64,000 nucleotides of DNA. It comes from Paenibacillus glycinis (GTDB taxonomy: Bacteria; Bacillota; Bacilli; Paenibacillales; Paenibacillaceae). The notes beneath the pieces are model-generated. The model was not told the origin of the DNA and did no database searches. It saw only the letters and a list, made by a program, of their open reading frames with translations. The stretch spans positions 62,001 to 126,000 of the forward strand of contig NZ_JAAAMV010000024.1 in NCBI RefSeq assembly GCF_009909185.1, read 5' to 3'. Made by a program: the position numbers and the translations under genes. Positions 34,301 to 42,326 of the stretch are shown here, piece after piece (within the stretch, counting starts at the first letter, position 1; the number at the start of each line of letters is the position of its first letter).

Positions 34301-35942
34301 GCATGTATCGGATCCGACGCCGATGCAGAACGCCTACGAGGGCTTCGATATCTGGAACGGCGACGCGCTCGAGCTGTTCGTCGGCCCCGAGTTCCTGGAT
34401 AAGCCGGGCGCGCTCCGCGTCTCGGATTCGCAGATCATCCTGAGCGGCGCCGGCGGCTTCTACTGTTACAACAACAAGGATCCGCAGCCGCCGATCGACA
34501 CGGTCGTCAAGCCGGACGCGGACGGCAAGGGCTATTCGGTCGAAGCCGCCATCCCGCTCGCCGGCCTCAACGTCGCCGACGCGGCCGACGGCCGCCAGCT
34601 GCGCTTCGATATCGGCTTCGACAACGGGGAAGGCAACAACCGCGTCGGCCAATATTTGTGGAACGGCGTCGACGGCAACTCCTCGAGCCGCGACAAGTGG
34701 GGCATGGCGACGCTCGTCGACCGTCCGGATCCGGTCGCGGGCGGAGGAGGCGGCATCTTCATTCCGGCGGACGGCTTGACCGTCGACGCGGAGAAAGGCG
34801 TCATCCAGACCGCGACGCCGGACTTGAACGCCGCGACGGGAGAAGCGGAAGCGACCGTCCCGGCATCGGCATTCGGGCAACTGCCGGCTTCGGCGCCGAC
34901 GATCACGGTGAACGTGCCGAAGAAGGTAGGCGCGACGGGCTATGCGGTGAACGTGCCGACGGCAGTGCTGGCGCATGCCGCAAACGATCAATCGGTCGTC
35001 ATCCACACCGCGGCCGGTACGCTGACTTTGCCTTCGAACATGCTCGGCGGGATTGACGTTCAGCAGGCGGAGACGGTGACGCTGGTCATCGGCGCTGCCG
35101 ACGCAACCAAGCTGGGAGACGATCTGAAGCGCAGCATCGGCGCGCATCCGGTCGTGTACGTCGCGCTGAGGGCGAACGGCAAGGACATTCCTTGGCGCAA
35201 TCCGCTGGCTCCGGCGTCCGTATCGCTTCCGTATACGCCGACGGCAGCCGAGGCGGCGAATCCGGAGCATATGACGATCTGGTATATCGGCGCAGACGGC
35301 CGGCCCGATCCGGTTGCGAACGCGCGGTACGATGCCCAATCGGGCAGCGTCACCTTCCGAACGACGCATTTCAGCATGTATGCGATCGTATACGTCGAGA
35401 AGCATTTCGCTGATTTGGATCGCTACGCGTGGGCGAAGAAGCAAGCGGAGGAGCTCGCATCCAAAGGCATCATTACCGGCACGACGGATCAAGCCTTCTC
35501 GCCGGCGGCCGACATCACCCGGGCGGACTATCTGACGCTGCTCGTGAAGACGCTGGGCTTGACGGCCGACTTCGACGGAAACTTCGACGACGTGCAGCCG
35601 GGCAGCCATTACTACGAAGCCGTCGGCATCGCCAAAGCGCTCGGCATCGCGGCAGGCAGCGGCGGCAGCTTGTTCGAGCCGAAGGCGGCCGTCTCCAGAC
35701 AGGAAATGATGACCCTTGCGGCGCGCGCGTTGACGAAGCTCGGCAAGCTGCACGCCTCCGGCGGCACGGCGGTTCTCGAACGGTTCAAGGATCGCGGCGA
35801 CATCGCTTCATATGCGGCGGACGGCGCGGCGGCGCTCGCGGCGGCCGATCTGATCCAAGGAGCGGGCGGAATGCTCAATCCGCGCGGCGCGGCGACGCGC
35901 GCCGAAGCAGCCGTATTCCTGTATAACGTCTACCATCTATAA
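31353..35942 (+). CDS. Very large secreted glycoside hydrolase with CBM9-like and C-terminal SLH domains
   Basis: A 1529-residue cell-wall-anchored enzyme. Signal peptide about 1-31; a CBM4/9-like beta-sandwich about 32-165; a discoidin-like module about 185-335; a chitobiase-C-terminal-like module about 340-405; a clan GH-A catalytic barrel about 415-925 with Glu649 (GYFFGNELPY) and Glu805 (FTEFHYGEP); a CBM9-like domain about 935-1130; an Ig-like/adhesin stretch; and three SLH repeats about 1350-1529. The two Glu residues are 156 positions apart, exactly as in the paralogue at 8548. The substrate is unknown but probably a plant or algal polysaccharide taken up by the preceding ABC system. 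The ATG at 31353 has AAGGAGG 11 nt upstream. Confidence 0.9.
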   Translation: MIRKAIGLAVIFAMLLGLFSPGARSAAYAAEGSAAHSLKVSMNGTWANFSQDAAVSTNSSYQASFWMKGSGTVTFRMMRSDWNATIASQTFAATGEWKKYTIPALNTDSNETLLFSITDGSAGGTVYIDDCFLGQAGGANALSNPEFADGMNGWTNDESQGPVFSLDDVEDHPGASGPAENPLDANGLVDELNDAGQLFAHSDKYGIDTSNPNVFGGDASRLSRGAAGVGEEVYAVYKTDYDVRSFSADAFYWDSQPVRDIAVSVSTDGTSYEPVGLNKTDFGGSWRKVNFSSYALPDGVRYVRVALPDLQDGENGWAVQLSRVVLNNSTAAVTADPPSGKLAGPSDVALSSETPDAEIYYFTDADPTEKRYDAPVHIDGYTKLYAYATKAGKENSFTDVFTYFTANQEKVDTYGQLKSANFPTKVTSDQQLLDDVAADQAYYDSLQAPERDSYGGLPGSKEQYGLEEKGYFNIQKLDGKFVMVDPIGNLYFSVGVDGTGYVGDTFTQVKGREYQYQWLPDKNDPTYASAFLNGNPDNFSFYVANKIKKAGGNPFNDADYYNESVERLKKWGFTSEGGFSNPPSADKLADPFPQVKFADLPTQDMIGSTGLFDIYKPTAAADIAQALADEGIAARKDDPLIIGYFFGNELPYQNFRSVFAAADPDAKNATKGALIDELIAKYGDIATFNAAWETTFGSFDELRAASLPVTSEAASADMDTFLEHYLDTFYSTITSEFRKVDPNHMMLGDRYLVNTMNNTDIREMISRVAGKYLDVISYNYYTYDLDLNRIKKMSELANKPLIFTEFHYGEPTQGLTGGVRVLDNEQEKGEAYRNYVEKAAASGVVVGAHWFEYLDQAATGRWFQGYNGESYGIGLLNVADRPYKTMLESVKATNDGIYDVVLGNKQPYSFDFGPGRSERNSDNKTDIKKTAAPMAIDGEKDASWPTGATLSLDDKDRILGAQKPDVSAAFDLAWDADNLYVYAHVSDPTPMQNAYEGFDIWNGDALELFVGPEFLDKPGALRVSDSQIILSGAGGFYCYNNKDPQPPIDTVVKPDADGKGYSVEAAIPLAGLNVADAADGRQLRFDIGFDNGEGNNRVGQYLWNGVDGNSSSRDKWGMATLVDRPDPVAGGGGGIFIPADGLTVDAEKGVIQTATPDLNAATGEAEATVPASAFGQLPASAPTITVNVPKKVGATGYAVNVPTAVLAHAANDQSVVIHTAAGTLTLPSNMLGGIDVQQAETVTLVIGAADATKLGDDLKRSIGAHPVVYVALRANGKDIPWRNPLAPASVSLPYTPTAAEAANPEHMTIWYIGADGRPDPVANARYDAQSGSVTFRTTHFSMYAIVYVEKHFADLDRYAWAKKQAEELASKGIITGTTDQAFSPAADITRADYLTLLVKTLGLTADFDGNFDDVQPGSHYYEAVGIAKALGIAAGSGGSLFEPKAAVSRQEMMTLAARALTKLGKLHASGGTAVLERFKDRGDIASYAADGAAALAAADLIQGAGGMLNPRGAATRAEAAVFLYNVYHL

Positions 35943-35975
35943 TTCTCGCGTTCATCAGTACGCATAGGAAACGCA

Positions 35976-36018
35976 AACAGCCGGGCGAGTCATCCAGACG
36001 CAGCGCCCGGCTTTGTTT
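35976..36018 (+). terminator. Rho-independent terminator
   Basis: AGCCGGGCG / CGCCCGGCT stem with a 16-nt loop, flanked by AAAC and TTTGTTT, 40 bp after the giant glycosidase. Confidence 0.75.
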
Positions 36019-36084
36019 GTTTCCATATATCGATCACGGCAGCGGAAAGGGGGGAACGAACGAAGGGGTTCAAGGCAGTTCCAG

Positions 36085-36131
36085 GATGCAAGGAAAGCGC
36101 TAGATGCAAGCCCGAGATGCAAGGAAAGCGC
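36085..36131 (+). repeat. Direct repeat upstream of the GH26-like gene
   Basis: GATGCAAGGAAAGCGC occurs twice (36085-36100 and 36116-36131), 31 bp apart, or about three helical turns, with a partial GATGCAAG between them. The copies lie 40-90 bp before the start codon, so they could be activator half-sites; this is only positional inference. Confidence 0.5.
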
Positions 36132-36171
36132 AAAACGAATGCAATCGGGAAAAAACGTTGGAGGTGTTCGT

Positions 36172-38508
36172 TTGAAGTTCAAAAAAGGCATGATGGCCTG
36201 TTTGGCCGCCGCGCTCGTCCTGAGCTTGCTTGCTTTCGCGCCGCGGGCGTCGGCGGCCGTGCCGAGCCCGTGGCAGCAGCAGGATATCGGCTCCGTCGGC
36301 ATCGCCGGCTCGGCCGATTACGCGTCGGGAACGTTCACGATCCAGGCGTCCGGCACGGATATCGCCGGAACGTCGGATCAATTTCGCTACGTCTACCAGC
36401 CCTTGAGCGGCGACGGCACGATCGTGGCGCGCGTCGCGTCGATCTCGAACACGGGCGCTTGGGCCAAGGGCGGCGTCATGATCCGCGAATCTCTGACGGC
36501 CGGCGCGAAGCATGCGTCGACGGTCATGGAATACGCGTCGACCTCGGGCGCGCAGCTTATCAGCCGCAGCGCGGCTTCGGGCAGCACCGCGACGGTGACG
36601 CAGACGGGCGTCGCGGCGCCGTATTGGGTCAAGCTGCAGCGCGCGGGCAACGTGTTCACGAGCTCGATTTCCGGTAACGGCTCATCCTGGACGACGGTCG
36701 GTTCCGTGTCGGTCACGATGAACTCCGGCGTGTACGTCGGACTGGTCGTCAGCGCGCAGAACAACGCGGCGCTGAACACGACGACAATCGACAACGTCAG
36801 CGTGACCGGCTCCGGTTCCGGCGGCGGACCGGTGTTCGTGAAGGGCATTAACCTGAACGGCGCGGCGACGACGATCGAAGGCAACGGCTGGATCTCGTAC
36901 GCCTCCGCGCTTAGCAGCGGACTGTCGGTCACGAACGCTTCGGCCTGGAGCGGGACGTATGGCTTCTCGCTAAACCCGACGCCGGACGCCAACACGCTGT
37001 CCATGCTGCAATCCGCCTTGTACCGCTCCGCTCCTCCGAACGGGCAGGGCTTCGGCTTGAACCAGACGATCGCGAACGGCAGCTATCAGGTCTACCTCTG
37101 GACGATCGAGAATTACCAGAGCAATTTCCGCAACGAGGACGTGAAGCTGGAAGGGGCGACGGCGGCGACGGGCATCGGCGATCTGGAGCTCGGCAGCTGG
37201 GCGAAGTACGGCCCGTACGGCGTCACCGTCAGCGACGGCGTGCTCAACATCGACATCCTGCGCTCCACCAAGGGCGATCCGCAGCTTACCGGCTTGGCGA
37301 TTTACGCCGCCGGCAGCGGCACGCCCGATACGCAGGCGCCGACGGCGCCGGGCAGCCTGGCGTCGCCGTCCAAGACGGACACGACCGTCAACCTGACCTG
37401 GTCGGCTTCGACGGACAACGTCGGCGTGACCGGCTACGACATTTACCGGGGCGGCACGACGCTGGCCGGGACGACGACCGGCGCCACGAGCGCGACGATC
37501 ACGGGCTTGACGGCGAACACGGCGTATACGTTCACGGTCAAAGCGAAGGATGCGGCGGGCAATTTGTCAGCCGCCAGCAATTCGCTCGGCGTGACGACGA
37601 ACGCCGGCACGGGCAACCGCAGCGGCCTGCCGTGGAAATCCGGCGTCTACCGGACGACCAACGATCAAGCGAACTGGACCGCCATCCAAAATTTCGAAAC
37701 GTGGCGGGGACGCCTGGCGGACGTGACGACGAACTTCCCATATCGCTATTCTTGGGATATCATGACGGAGAGCGGCGCGTTCTTCGCCGGCTGGCAGAAT
37801 GCCCCGTGGACGCCGACCTACGCGGTGCCGATGTTCCCCGAGAATATCGGGGCTACGTTCTCGGGCTGCGCGGCCGGCAGCTACAACAGCCGCTGGACGA
37901 CGTTCGCGCAAAATCTCGTCAGCCATGGCCAAGGCGGCGCGATCATCCGGCTCGGGTGGGAATTCAACGGCAACTGGTTCGCGCATTCCGTCACGACCGC
38001 CAACATGACGGATTGGAAAGCGTGCTTCCGGCAGGTAGCCGCGACCATCAAGGCAACCGCGCCGAACGTGAAGATCGATTGGAACGTCACGCGCGGCGAC
38101 GGGCTGAAGGCCGCCGGCAACGCGGATCCGGCGCTCGTCTATCCGGGCGACGACGTCGTCGATTACATCGGCGTGGACAGCTACGACCAATGGCCGCCGG
38201 CTTTCAGCGACGCGACCTGGACCAGCAGCCATATGGGCGGCTCGTACGGCCTGCAGCACTGGATCGACTTCGCGGTTGCCCACGGCAAGAAGTTCAGCGT
38301 TCCGGAATGGGGACTCTATCACGGCGCGGCGCCCAACTTCGGGAACGACAATCCGTTCTACATCGAGAAAATGTGGTCGTTCTTCAACAGTCTCGGCTCC
38401 ACGCTCGCTTATGAGGCTTACTATGACGAGGACGTGCTGACGCTCGGCAATCTCTCTTACGGCAGCAACAATCCGAACAGCGCGCCGGTGTATAACTCGC
38501 ACTGGTAG
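36172..38508 (+). CDS. Secreted GH26-like beta-mannanase-type glycosidase
   Basis: A 778-residue exported enzyme. Signal peptide about 1-29; an N-terminal concanavalin-like DUF1349-type module about 30-220 (FTIQASGTDI, GGVMIRESLT); a malectin-like sugar-binding domain about 225-380; an fn3 domain about 388-475 (APGSLASPSKTDTTVNLTWSAS); and a GH26-like barrel from about 485. Acid/base Glu597 sits in IIRLGWEFNGNW and nucleophile Glu712 in SVPEWGLYHG, spaced 115 residues as in GH26. There are no SLH domains, so it is probably released. The start is TTG at 36172 with GGAGG (36160-36164) 7 nt upstream and the signal peptide right behind it. Confidence 0.9.
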   Translation: MKFKKGMMACLAAALVLSLLAFAPRASAAVPSPWQQQDIGSVGIAGSADYASGTFTIQASGTDIAGTSDQFRYVYQPLSGDGTIVARVASISNTGAWAKGGVMIRESLTAGAKHASTVMEYASTSGAQLISRSAASGSTATVTQTGVAAPYWVKLQRAGNVFTSSISGNGSSWTTVGSVSVTMNSGVYVGLVVSAQNNAALNTTTIDNVSVTGSGSGGGPVFVKGINLNGAATTIEGNGWISYASALSSGLSVTNASAWSGTYGFSLNPTPDANTLSMLQSALYRSAPPNGQGFGLNQTIANGSYQVYLWTIENYQSNFRNEDVKLEGATAATGIGDLELGSWAKYGPYGVTVSDGVLNIDILRSTKGDPQLTGLAIYAAGSGTPDTQAPTAPGSLASPSKTDTTVNLTWSASTDNVGVTGYDIYRGGTTLAGTTTGATSATITGLTANTAYTFTVKAKDAAGNLSAASNSLGVTTNAGTGNRSGLPWKSGVYRTTNDQANWTAIQNFETWRGRLADVTTNFPYRYSWDIMTESGAFFAGWQNAPWTPTYAVPMFPENIGATFSGCAAGSYNSRWTTFAQNLVSHGQGGAIIRLGWEFNGNWFAHSVTTANMTDWKACFRQVAATIKATAPNVKIDWNVTRGDGLKAAGNADPALVYPGDDVVDYIGVDSYDQWPPAFSDATWTSSHMGGSYGLQHWIDFAVAHGKKFSVPEWGLYHGAAPNFGNDNPFYIEKMWSFFNSLGSTLAYEAYYDEDVLTLGNLSYGSNNPNSAPVYNSHW

Positions 38509-38520
38509 CCGGCCTCAAGC

Positions 38521-38554
38521 AGCCGCCGCCCGAACGTTTCGGGCGGCGGCTTTC
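38521..38554 (+). terminator. Rho-independent terminator
   Basis: AGCCGCCGCCCGAA pairs with TTCGGGCGGCGGCT over 14 bp, followed by TTCT. It ends the glycosidase transcript. Confidence 0.85.
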
Positions 38555-38709
38555 TGGCGCGGGCGAATCTAGCGGCGAACGCCGGAGCAGCGGAAGAGAA
38601 CAGCCGCAACGAGACTTGGAAATGTCCGCCTATCGGACCGGCGCCTGTTTCTGTTTCCCTGGCGGCCGTCTAAGAGGTAAGAAAGACAGACGCCAAGGAG
38701 GGAGCAATC

Positions 38710-39633
38710 ATGCTTCCATTCATCCACGCCAAACTGACGCAACTATCGCTCGCGCTCCTGATCCTGTTCGCCGCGCCGATGCTGCTGTCGCCCGCAACCG
38801 AAACGCGATCGCAAGAGCCGCCGGCATGCAGCGCCCCGCTGGTTCAGCCGCCGGCCAAGCTTCAGACGCTCCGGCCGTACGAGTGGGTCCGGCAGACGCC
38901 TTTGATCTCGCATGCCCTCGGCGGCATCGACGGTCACGCGGGAACCAACAGCCGGGAAGGGCTTATCCATGCCTACAATTGCGGGCACCGGGTATTCGAG
39001 ACGGATATCAGCGTCACCGCCGACGGGGAACTCGTGCTGCGGCATGATTGGGAAGCCGGAACGTACCCCGTCCTCGGCCAGCCCGTCCCGTCTAACGCCG
39101 GGCCGATGCCGCTTGCGACATTCCGGGCGTTTCCGATTCAGGGGCATTACTCGCCCATGACGTTCAAGGAACTGCTGGCCTTCATGTCCGATCACCCGGA
39201 CATGCTGCTCGTCACGGATACGAAAGAGCCGGACGACGCCAAAGCGGCGGCGATATTCAAGCGGCTCGTGGCGGAGACCGAGGCCGTCGATCCGAGCCTG
39301 CTGAACCGGTTGATTCCGCAGCTCTACCAAGCGGGGAATTACGAAGCCGTGACATCCGTCTATCCGTTCGATCAATTCATCTACACGCTGTATATGAACG
39401 AGGACTCGGACGAGCAAGTGATTCGCGACGTCTCCAGGCGCGGCATTCGGATCGTCGTCATGAACGAGAAACGCTATTCGCCCGAATTCGTCCATGCCTT
39501 GAAGGAAAAGGGCGTCTATGCCTACGTCCATACGATTAACGACGTCTCGCGGATCCGCAAGCTGAGGGAGCAAGGCGCGCAGGGCGTGATGACGGATTTC
39601 GCGGTGCCCGAGGAACTTGATGAAGCGCTTTGA
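38710..39633 (+). CDS. Exported glycerophosphodiester phosphodiesterase-like protein
   Basis: A 307-residue protein with an N-terminal signal or anchor helix (LSLALLILFAAPMLLSPA) and a PLC-like phosphodiesterase barrel. The GDPD-type sites are recognisable though diverged: ISHALGGIDGHAGTNSREGL near residue 65 (first His), ETDISVTADGELVLRHDW near residue 97 (E-x-D and the second His), and a late VHTIND strand. It may hydrolyse glycerophosphodiesters or teichoic-acid-like polymers outside the membrane. AAGGAGGGAG precedes the ATG. Confidence 0.82.
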   Translation: MLPFIHAKLTQLSLALLILFAAPMLLSPATETRSQEPPACSAPLVQPPAKLQTLRPYEWVRQTPLISHALGGIDGHAGTNSREGLIHAYNCGHRVFETDISVTADGELVLRHDWEAGTYPVLGQPVPSNAGPMPLATFRAFPIQGHYSPMTFKELLAFMSDHPDMLLVTDTKEPDDAKAAAIFKRLVAETEAVDPSLLNRLIPQLYQAGNYEAVTSVYPFDQFIYTLYMNEDSDEQVIRDVSRRGIRIVVMNEKRYSPEFVHALKEKGVYAYVHTINDVSRIRKLREQGAQGVMTDFAVPEELDEAL

Positions 39634-39656
39634 CCTGCGGCGATGTATGGTATAAT
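39630..39656 (+). promoter_or_regulatory. Promoter for the small protein and SDR genes
   Basis: TTGACC (39630-39635) and TATAAT (39651-39656) are 15 nt apart. The -10 is preceded by TATGG (TGn-like), which may compensate for the short spacer. Confidence 0.5.
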
Positions 39657-39694
39657 TCCCCTATGCAACTTGTCCCAGTGGAGGTAAAATGACG

Positions 39695-39988
39695 ATGAAC
39701 GTAACGATTATCCATGCCGCAATGACGCATGACCGAGAGAACGGCTACCGGGGTACCGTGCAATTCGAGGCGGAAGGCCACAAGCATCCGTACGAAATCA
39801 CGCTGCAGCTGAACAGCCTGCGCGGCACGACGTGGGATTACAGCCTTCGCTTCGCGAAGGATCCGGGCTCGGAGGAAGAGATCGGCGCGATCGAAGCCGC
39901 GATCGAGGCGGATGACGATTTGTTCGATAGACTGATCGACGCCGCGGCGGATACGCTGCCCGACGATCACAACGAAGAGGAGGCTTAA
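39695..39988 (+). CDS. Small conserved hypothetical protein
   Basis: A 97-residue acidic soluble protein (about 99 if the ATG at 39689 is used). It has predicted strands (NVTIIHAAMTHD, YRGTVQFEAEGH, YEITLQLN, WDYSLRFA), a helix with EEEIGAIEAAIEAD, and an acidic C-terminus. I recognise no functional motif. GGAGG at 39680-39684 is 4 nt from the first ATG and 10 nt from the second; I prefer the second. The SDR gene starts 3 bp after its stop, so they are co-transcribed. Confidence 0.75.
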   Translation: MNVTIIHAAMTHDRENGYRGTVQFEAEGHKHPYEITLQLNSLRGTTWDYSLRFAKDPGSEEEIGAIEAAIEADDDLFDRLIDAAADTLPDDHNEEEA

Positions 39989-39991
39989 CGC

Positions 39992-40756
39992 ATGATCGGA
40001 ATCGATTTGAATGGCCGTACCGCGCTCGTGACGGGCGCGACGGGAGAATTGGGGCGCGTCATGGCGCGTACCCTGGCTGCGGCCGGAGCGGACGTGGCGG
40101 TTCACTACAACACCAACGGGGCCAAGGCGCAGGAGCTGGTCGCGGAGATCGAAGGGATGGGCAGAAGAGCCGTAGCGGTTCAAGCCGACATCACGAAATT
40201 GGATTCCATCCTGGCGATGCGCGACGCCGTGACGGCAGAGCTCGGCCATGTGCACATCGTCGTGGCGAATGCCGTCATCCAATACCAATGGACGTCCGTG
40301 CTGGAGCAGTCCGAGGACGATTACCGCAGCCAATTCGAATCCTGCGTCCTGCAGAGCGTCCACTTGGCCAAGGCGTTCGTGCCGGCCATGATCGAGCAAG
40401 GCGGCGGCCGGATGATCGGCATCAACACGGAGTGCGCGATGCAGAATTTCGAGACCCAATCCGCGTACGTCGCGGGCAAGCGGGGCATGGACGGCGTATA
40501 CCGCATCCTGGCCAAGGAAGTCGGGCCGCATCAAATCACGGTCAACCAGATCGCGCCGGGATGGACCATCTCGGAGCGCGACCGGACGAACGGCACGGAG
40601 CGCAGCGAAGGGTACGACAGCCGCGTGCCGCTGAAGCGCAGAGGCACGGACCAGGACATTGCCAACGCGGTCGCGTTCATCGCGTCGGACTTGGCCGGAT
40701 TCATAACGGGCACGTACATACCGGTTTGCGGCGGCAACGTCATGCCGGCGATTTAG
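39992..40756 (+). CDS. SDR family NAD(P)-dependent oxidoreductase (FabG-like)
   Basis: A 254-residue classical short-chain dehydrogenase. The cofactor motif is TGATGELGRVMA (TGxxxGxG), NNAG is replaced by VANAVIQY, and the catalytic Tyr/Lys are in YVAGKRG. The position of the usual active-site Ser, 13 residues before the Tyr, is a Thr (GINTECA). The C-terminal APGWTIS and ITGTYIPVCGG are standard. Substrate is unknown. The ribosome site GAGGAGG lies inside the end of the preceding gene. Confidence 0.9.
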   Translation: MIGIDLNGRTALVTGATGELGRVMARTLAAAGADVAVHYNTNGAKAQELVAEIEGMGRRAVAVQADITKLDSILAMRDAVTAELGHVHIVVANAVIQYQWTSVLEQSEDDYRSQFESCVLQSVHLAKAFVPAMIEQGGGRMIGINTECAMQNFETQSAYVAGKRGMDGVYRILAKEVGPHQITVNQIAPGWTISERDRTNGTERSEGYDSRVPLKRRGTDQDIANAVAFIASDLAGFITGTYIPVCGGNVMPAI

Positions 40757-40795
40757 CTCTCATTCTTTCTTCGTTTCGAATCATCTATTCCATAG

Positions 40796-40847
40796 GAAGG
40801 GCGAACCCGCTCGTCGACCGACGACTCCGGGACCGCCCTTCTTTTTT
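40796..40847 (+). terminator. Rho-independent terminator
   Basis: GAAGGGCG / CGCCCTTC closes a longer, partly paired hairpin and is followed by six T residues. It lies between the SDR gene and the convergent PAP2 gene. Confidence 0.8.
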
Positions 40848-40859
40848 GTCTTGCCGGCG

Positions 40860-41510
40860 TTACGTGTCCGCCCGGTCCGCCGACGCTTGCGGCTTGCGGC
40901 GTCCGGCGGCGCGTCCGAAGCGAAGCAGCGCGCGGTAAGCGATATCCGCGAGCAGGATCCCGCATGCGGCGTCGAGGACCGTATGCTGCTTGATAAACAA
41001 CGTCGAGACGATAATAAGCGTGGACATGCCGTAGATCAGGGTTTGATTGATGCGGTTGCGGAAGCCGCTTCGGAACAAGGCTTTCATCACGAGATAGCTG
41101 GAGAAGCAGTGAATGCTCGGGAAGCAATTGAACGGCCGGTCGCGATGATAGATGAATAAGAGCAGCCGGCTCGCGGGATCGTCGCCGCTGACGACCGGGC
41201 GCGGCACCGTCGTCTGGAAGAAGACATAAATGCCGCAGCAGATCAGCGCGCACGCCACGTACGCGACGAGCGTGTCGCGATAAACGGCGGGATCCTTGAC
41301 GAAGAAATAGACCAGGCAGGCATACAGGTAAAAAATCCAAACGGCATACGGCAGCGCGAACAGCTTCACGAACGGAATCGCCCTGTCCAGGTCCGTCATC
41401 AGGCTGTAGATCCGATGATGGGGACGATGATCCGGGTTGTCCGTGAGCGCGTACAGCCATCCCAAGACGGGGAACGCAAGCATGCCGGCGAGCGGCAAAT
41501 AACGTTTCAC
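40860..41510 (-). CDS. PAP2-superfamily membrane phosphatase
   Basis: A 216-residue membrane protein with about five hydrophobic segments. The phosphatase motifs are RPFNCFPSIHCFSS (PSxH, near residue 130) and KQHTVLDAACG (final His and Asp, near residue 180), of the Aur1/inositol-phosphotransferase-like subgroup. It probably dephosphorylates or transfers a lipid-linked phosphate. The start is GTG at 41510 with AAGGAGAGAG 6-8 nt upstream; the much longer open frame to 42227 is antisense to the response regulator and is not coding. It is divergent from the two-component genes. Confidence 0.87.
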   Translation of the reverse strand: MKRYLPLAGMLAFPVLGWLYALTDNPDHRPHHRIYSLMTDLDRAIPFVKLFALPYAVWIFYLYACLVYFFVKDPAVYRDTLVAYVACALICCGIYVFFQTTVPRPVVSGDDPASRLLLFIYHRDRPFNCFPSIHCFSSYLVMKALFRSGFRNRINQTLIYGMSTLIIVSTLFIKQHTVLDAACGILLADIAYRALLRFGRAAGRRKPQASADRADT

Positions 41511-41642
41511 GCGGCTCTCTCCTTCCGACGCGGCTCCTTCTCCCAGACTAGCATCTCTTCTTGCAATTCGGTAACATAATAAGATGATCTCCGGGTGCGC
41601 GCGAGCACCGAAGTCCCACAGGAACGAGAGGCGATAACAGGA

Positions 41643-42326
41643 ATGGCGAAAATTGCAGTCGTGGACGACGATCCGCATATCCGCGAGCTGGTCCAGCTGT
41701 ATCTGCGCGACGAAGGCTTCGAGATCGTCGAATTCGCGAACGGCGAAGCCGCGTGGCGATTCATCACCGAGCATACGGTCGACATGGTCATCATGGACAT
41801 CATGATGCCGCGCATGGACGGCTGGGAGCTGTGCCGCAGGATTCGGGCTTCCGGCGACATGCCGATCCTGATGATCACGGCGAAAGGCGAGTCGGAAGAG
41901 AAAATCAAAGGGTTCCAGCTCGGAACGGACGATTACATGACGAAGCCGTTCGATCCCATGGAGCTGGTCGTGCGCGTGAAGGCGCTGCTGAAGCGGTACC
42001 GGATCTCGGCCTCGCAGATGATCTCGGTCGGCGGCATCGTGCTGGACAGGCTCGGGTACCAGGTGATCTACAAGGATACCGAGGAAGCGGCGACGATCCC
42101 GTTGAAGGAGTTCGAGCTGATGTACAAGCTGGCGAGCCATCCCGGCCAGCTGTTCACGCGGGCGACGCTTATCGAGCAGATCTGGGGGTTCGAGTACGAG
42201 GGCGACGAGCGGACGGTCGACGTGCACATCAAAAGATTACGCGAGCGCTTCGCGGCGTATGAGGAAAAGTTCAAAATCGTAACGCTGCGCGGTCTCGGCT
42301 ACCGTTTGGAGGTCGTCCATGACTAG
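41643..42326 (+). CDS. OmpR-family response regulator
   Basis: A 227-residue regulator. The receiver domain has VDDDPHIRELV, phospho-accepting Asp in MVIMDIMMPRMDG, and Lys in TDDYMTKPFDP; the C-terminal winged helix ends with DERTVDVHIKRLRERF and TLRGLGYRLE. It probably controls the RND exporter gene downstream. The ribosome site is weak (GAGAGG then AGGA). Its end overlaps the kinase start by 8 nt. Confidence 0.95.
   Translation: MAKIAVVDDDPHIRELVQLYLRDEGFEIVEFANGEAAWRFITEHTVDMVIMDIMMPRMDGWELCRRIRASGDMPILMITAKGESEEKIKGFQLGTDDYMTKPFDPMELVVRVKALLKRYRISASQMISVGGIVLDRLGYQVIYKDTEEAATIPLKEFELMYKLASHPGQLFTRATLIEQIWGFEYEGDERTVDVHIKRLRERFAAYEEKFKIVTLRGLGYRLEVVHD

Noticed and set aside
31323-35753. 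A 1476-codon open frame on the minus strand opposite the giant glycosidase
   Set aside because: It is antisense to a protein with clear domains, has an Arg-rich composition typical of reversed GC-rich coding DNA, and has no motif or ribosome site.
41511-42227. Upstream extension of the PAP2 frame to 455 codons
   Set aside because: It is antisense to the response-regulator gene; the GTG at 41510 has a clear ribosome site and begins the membrane protein.
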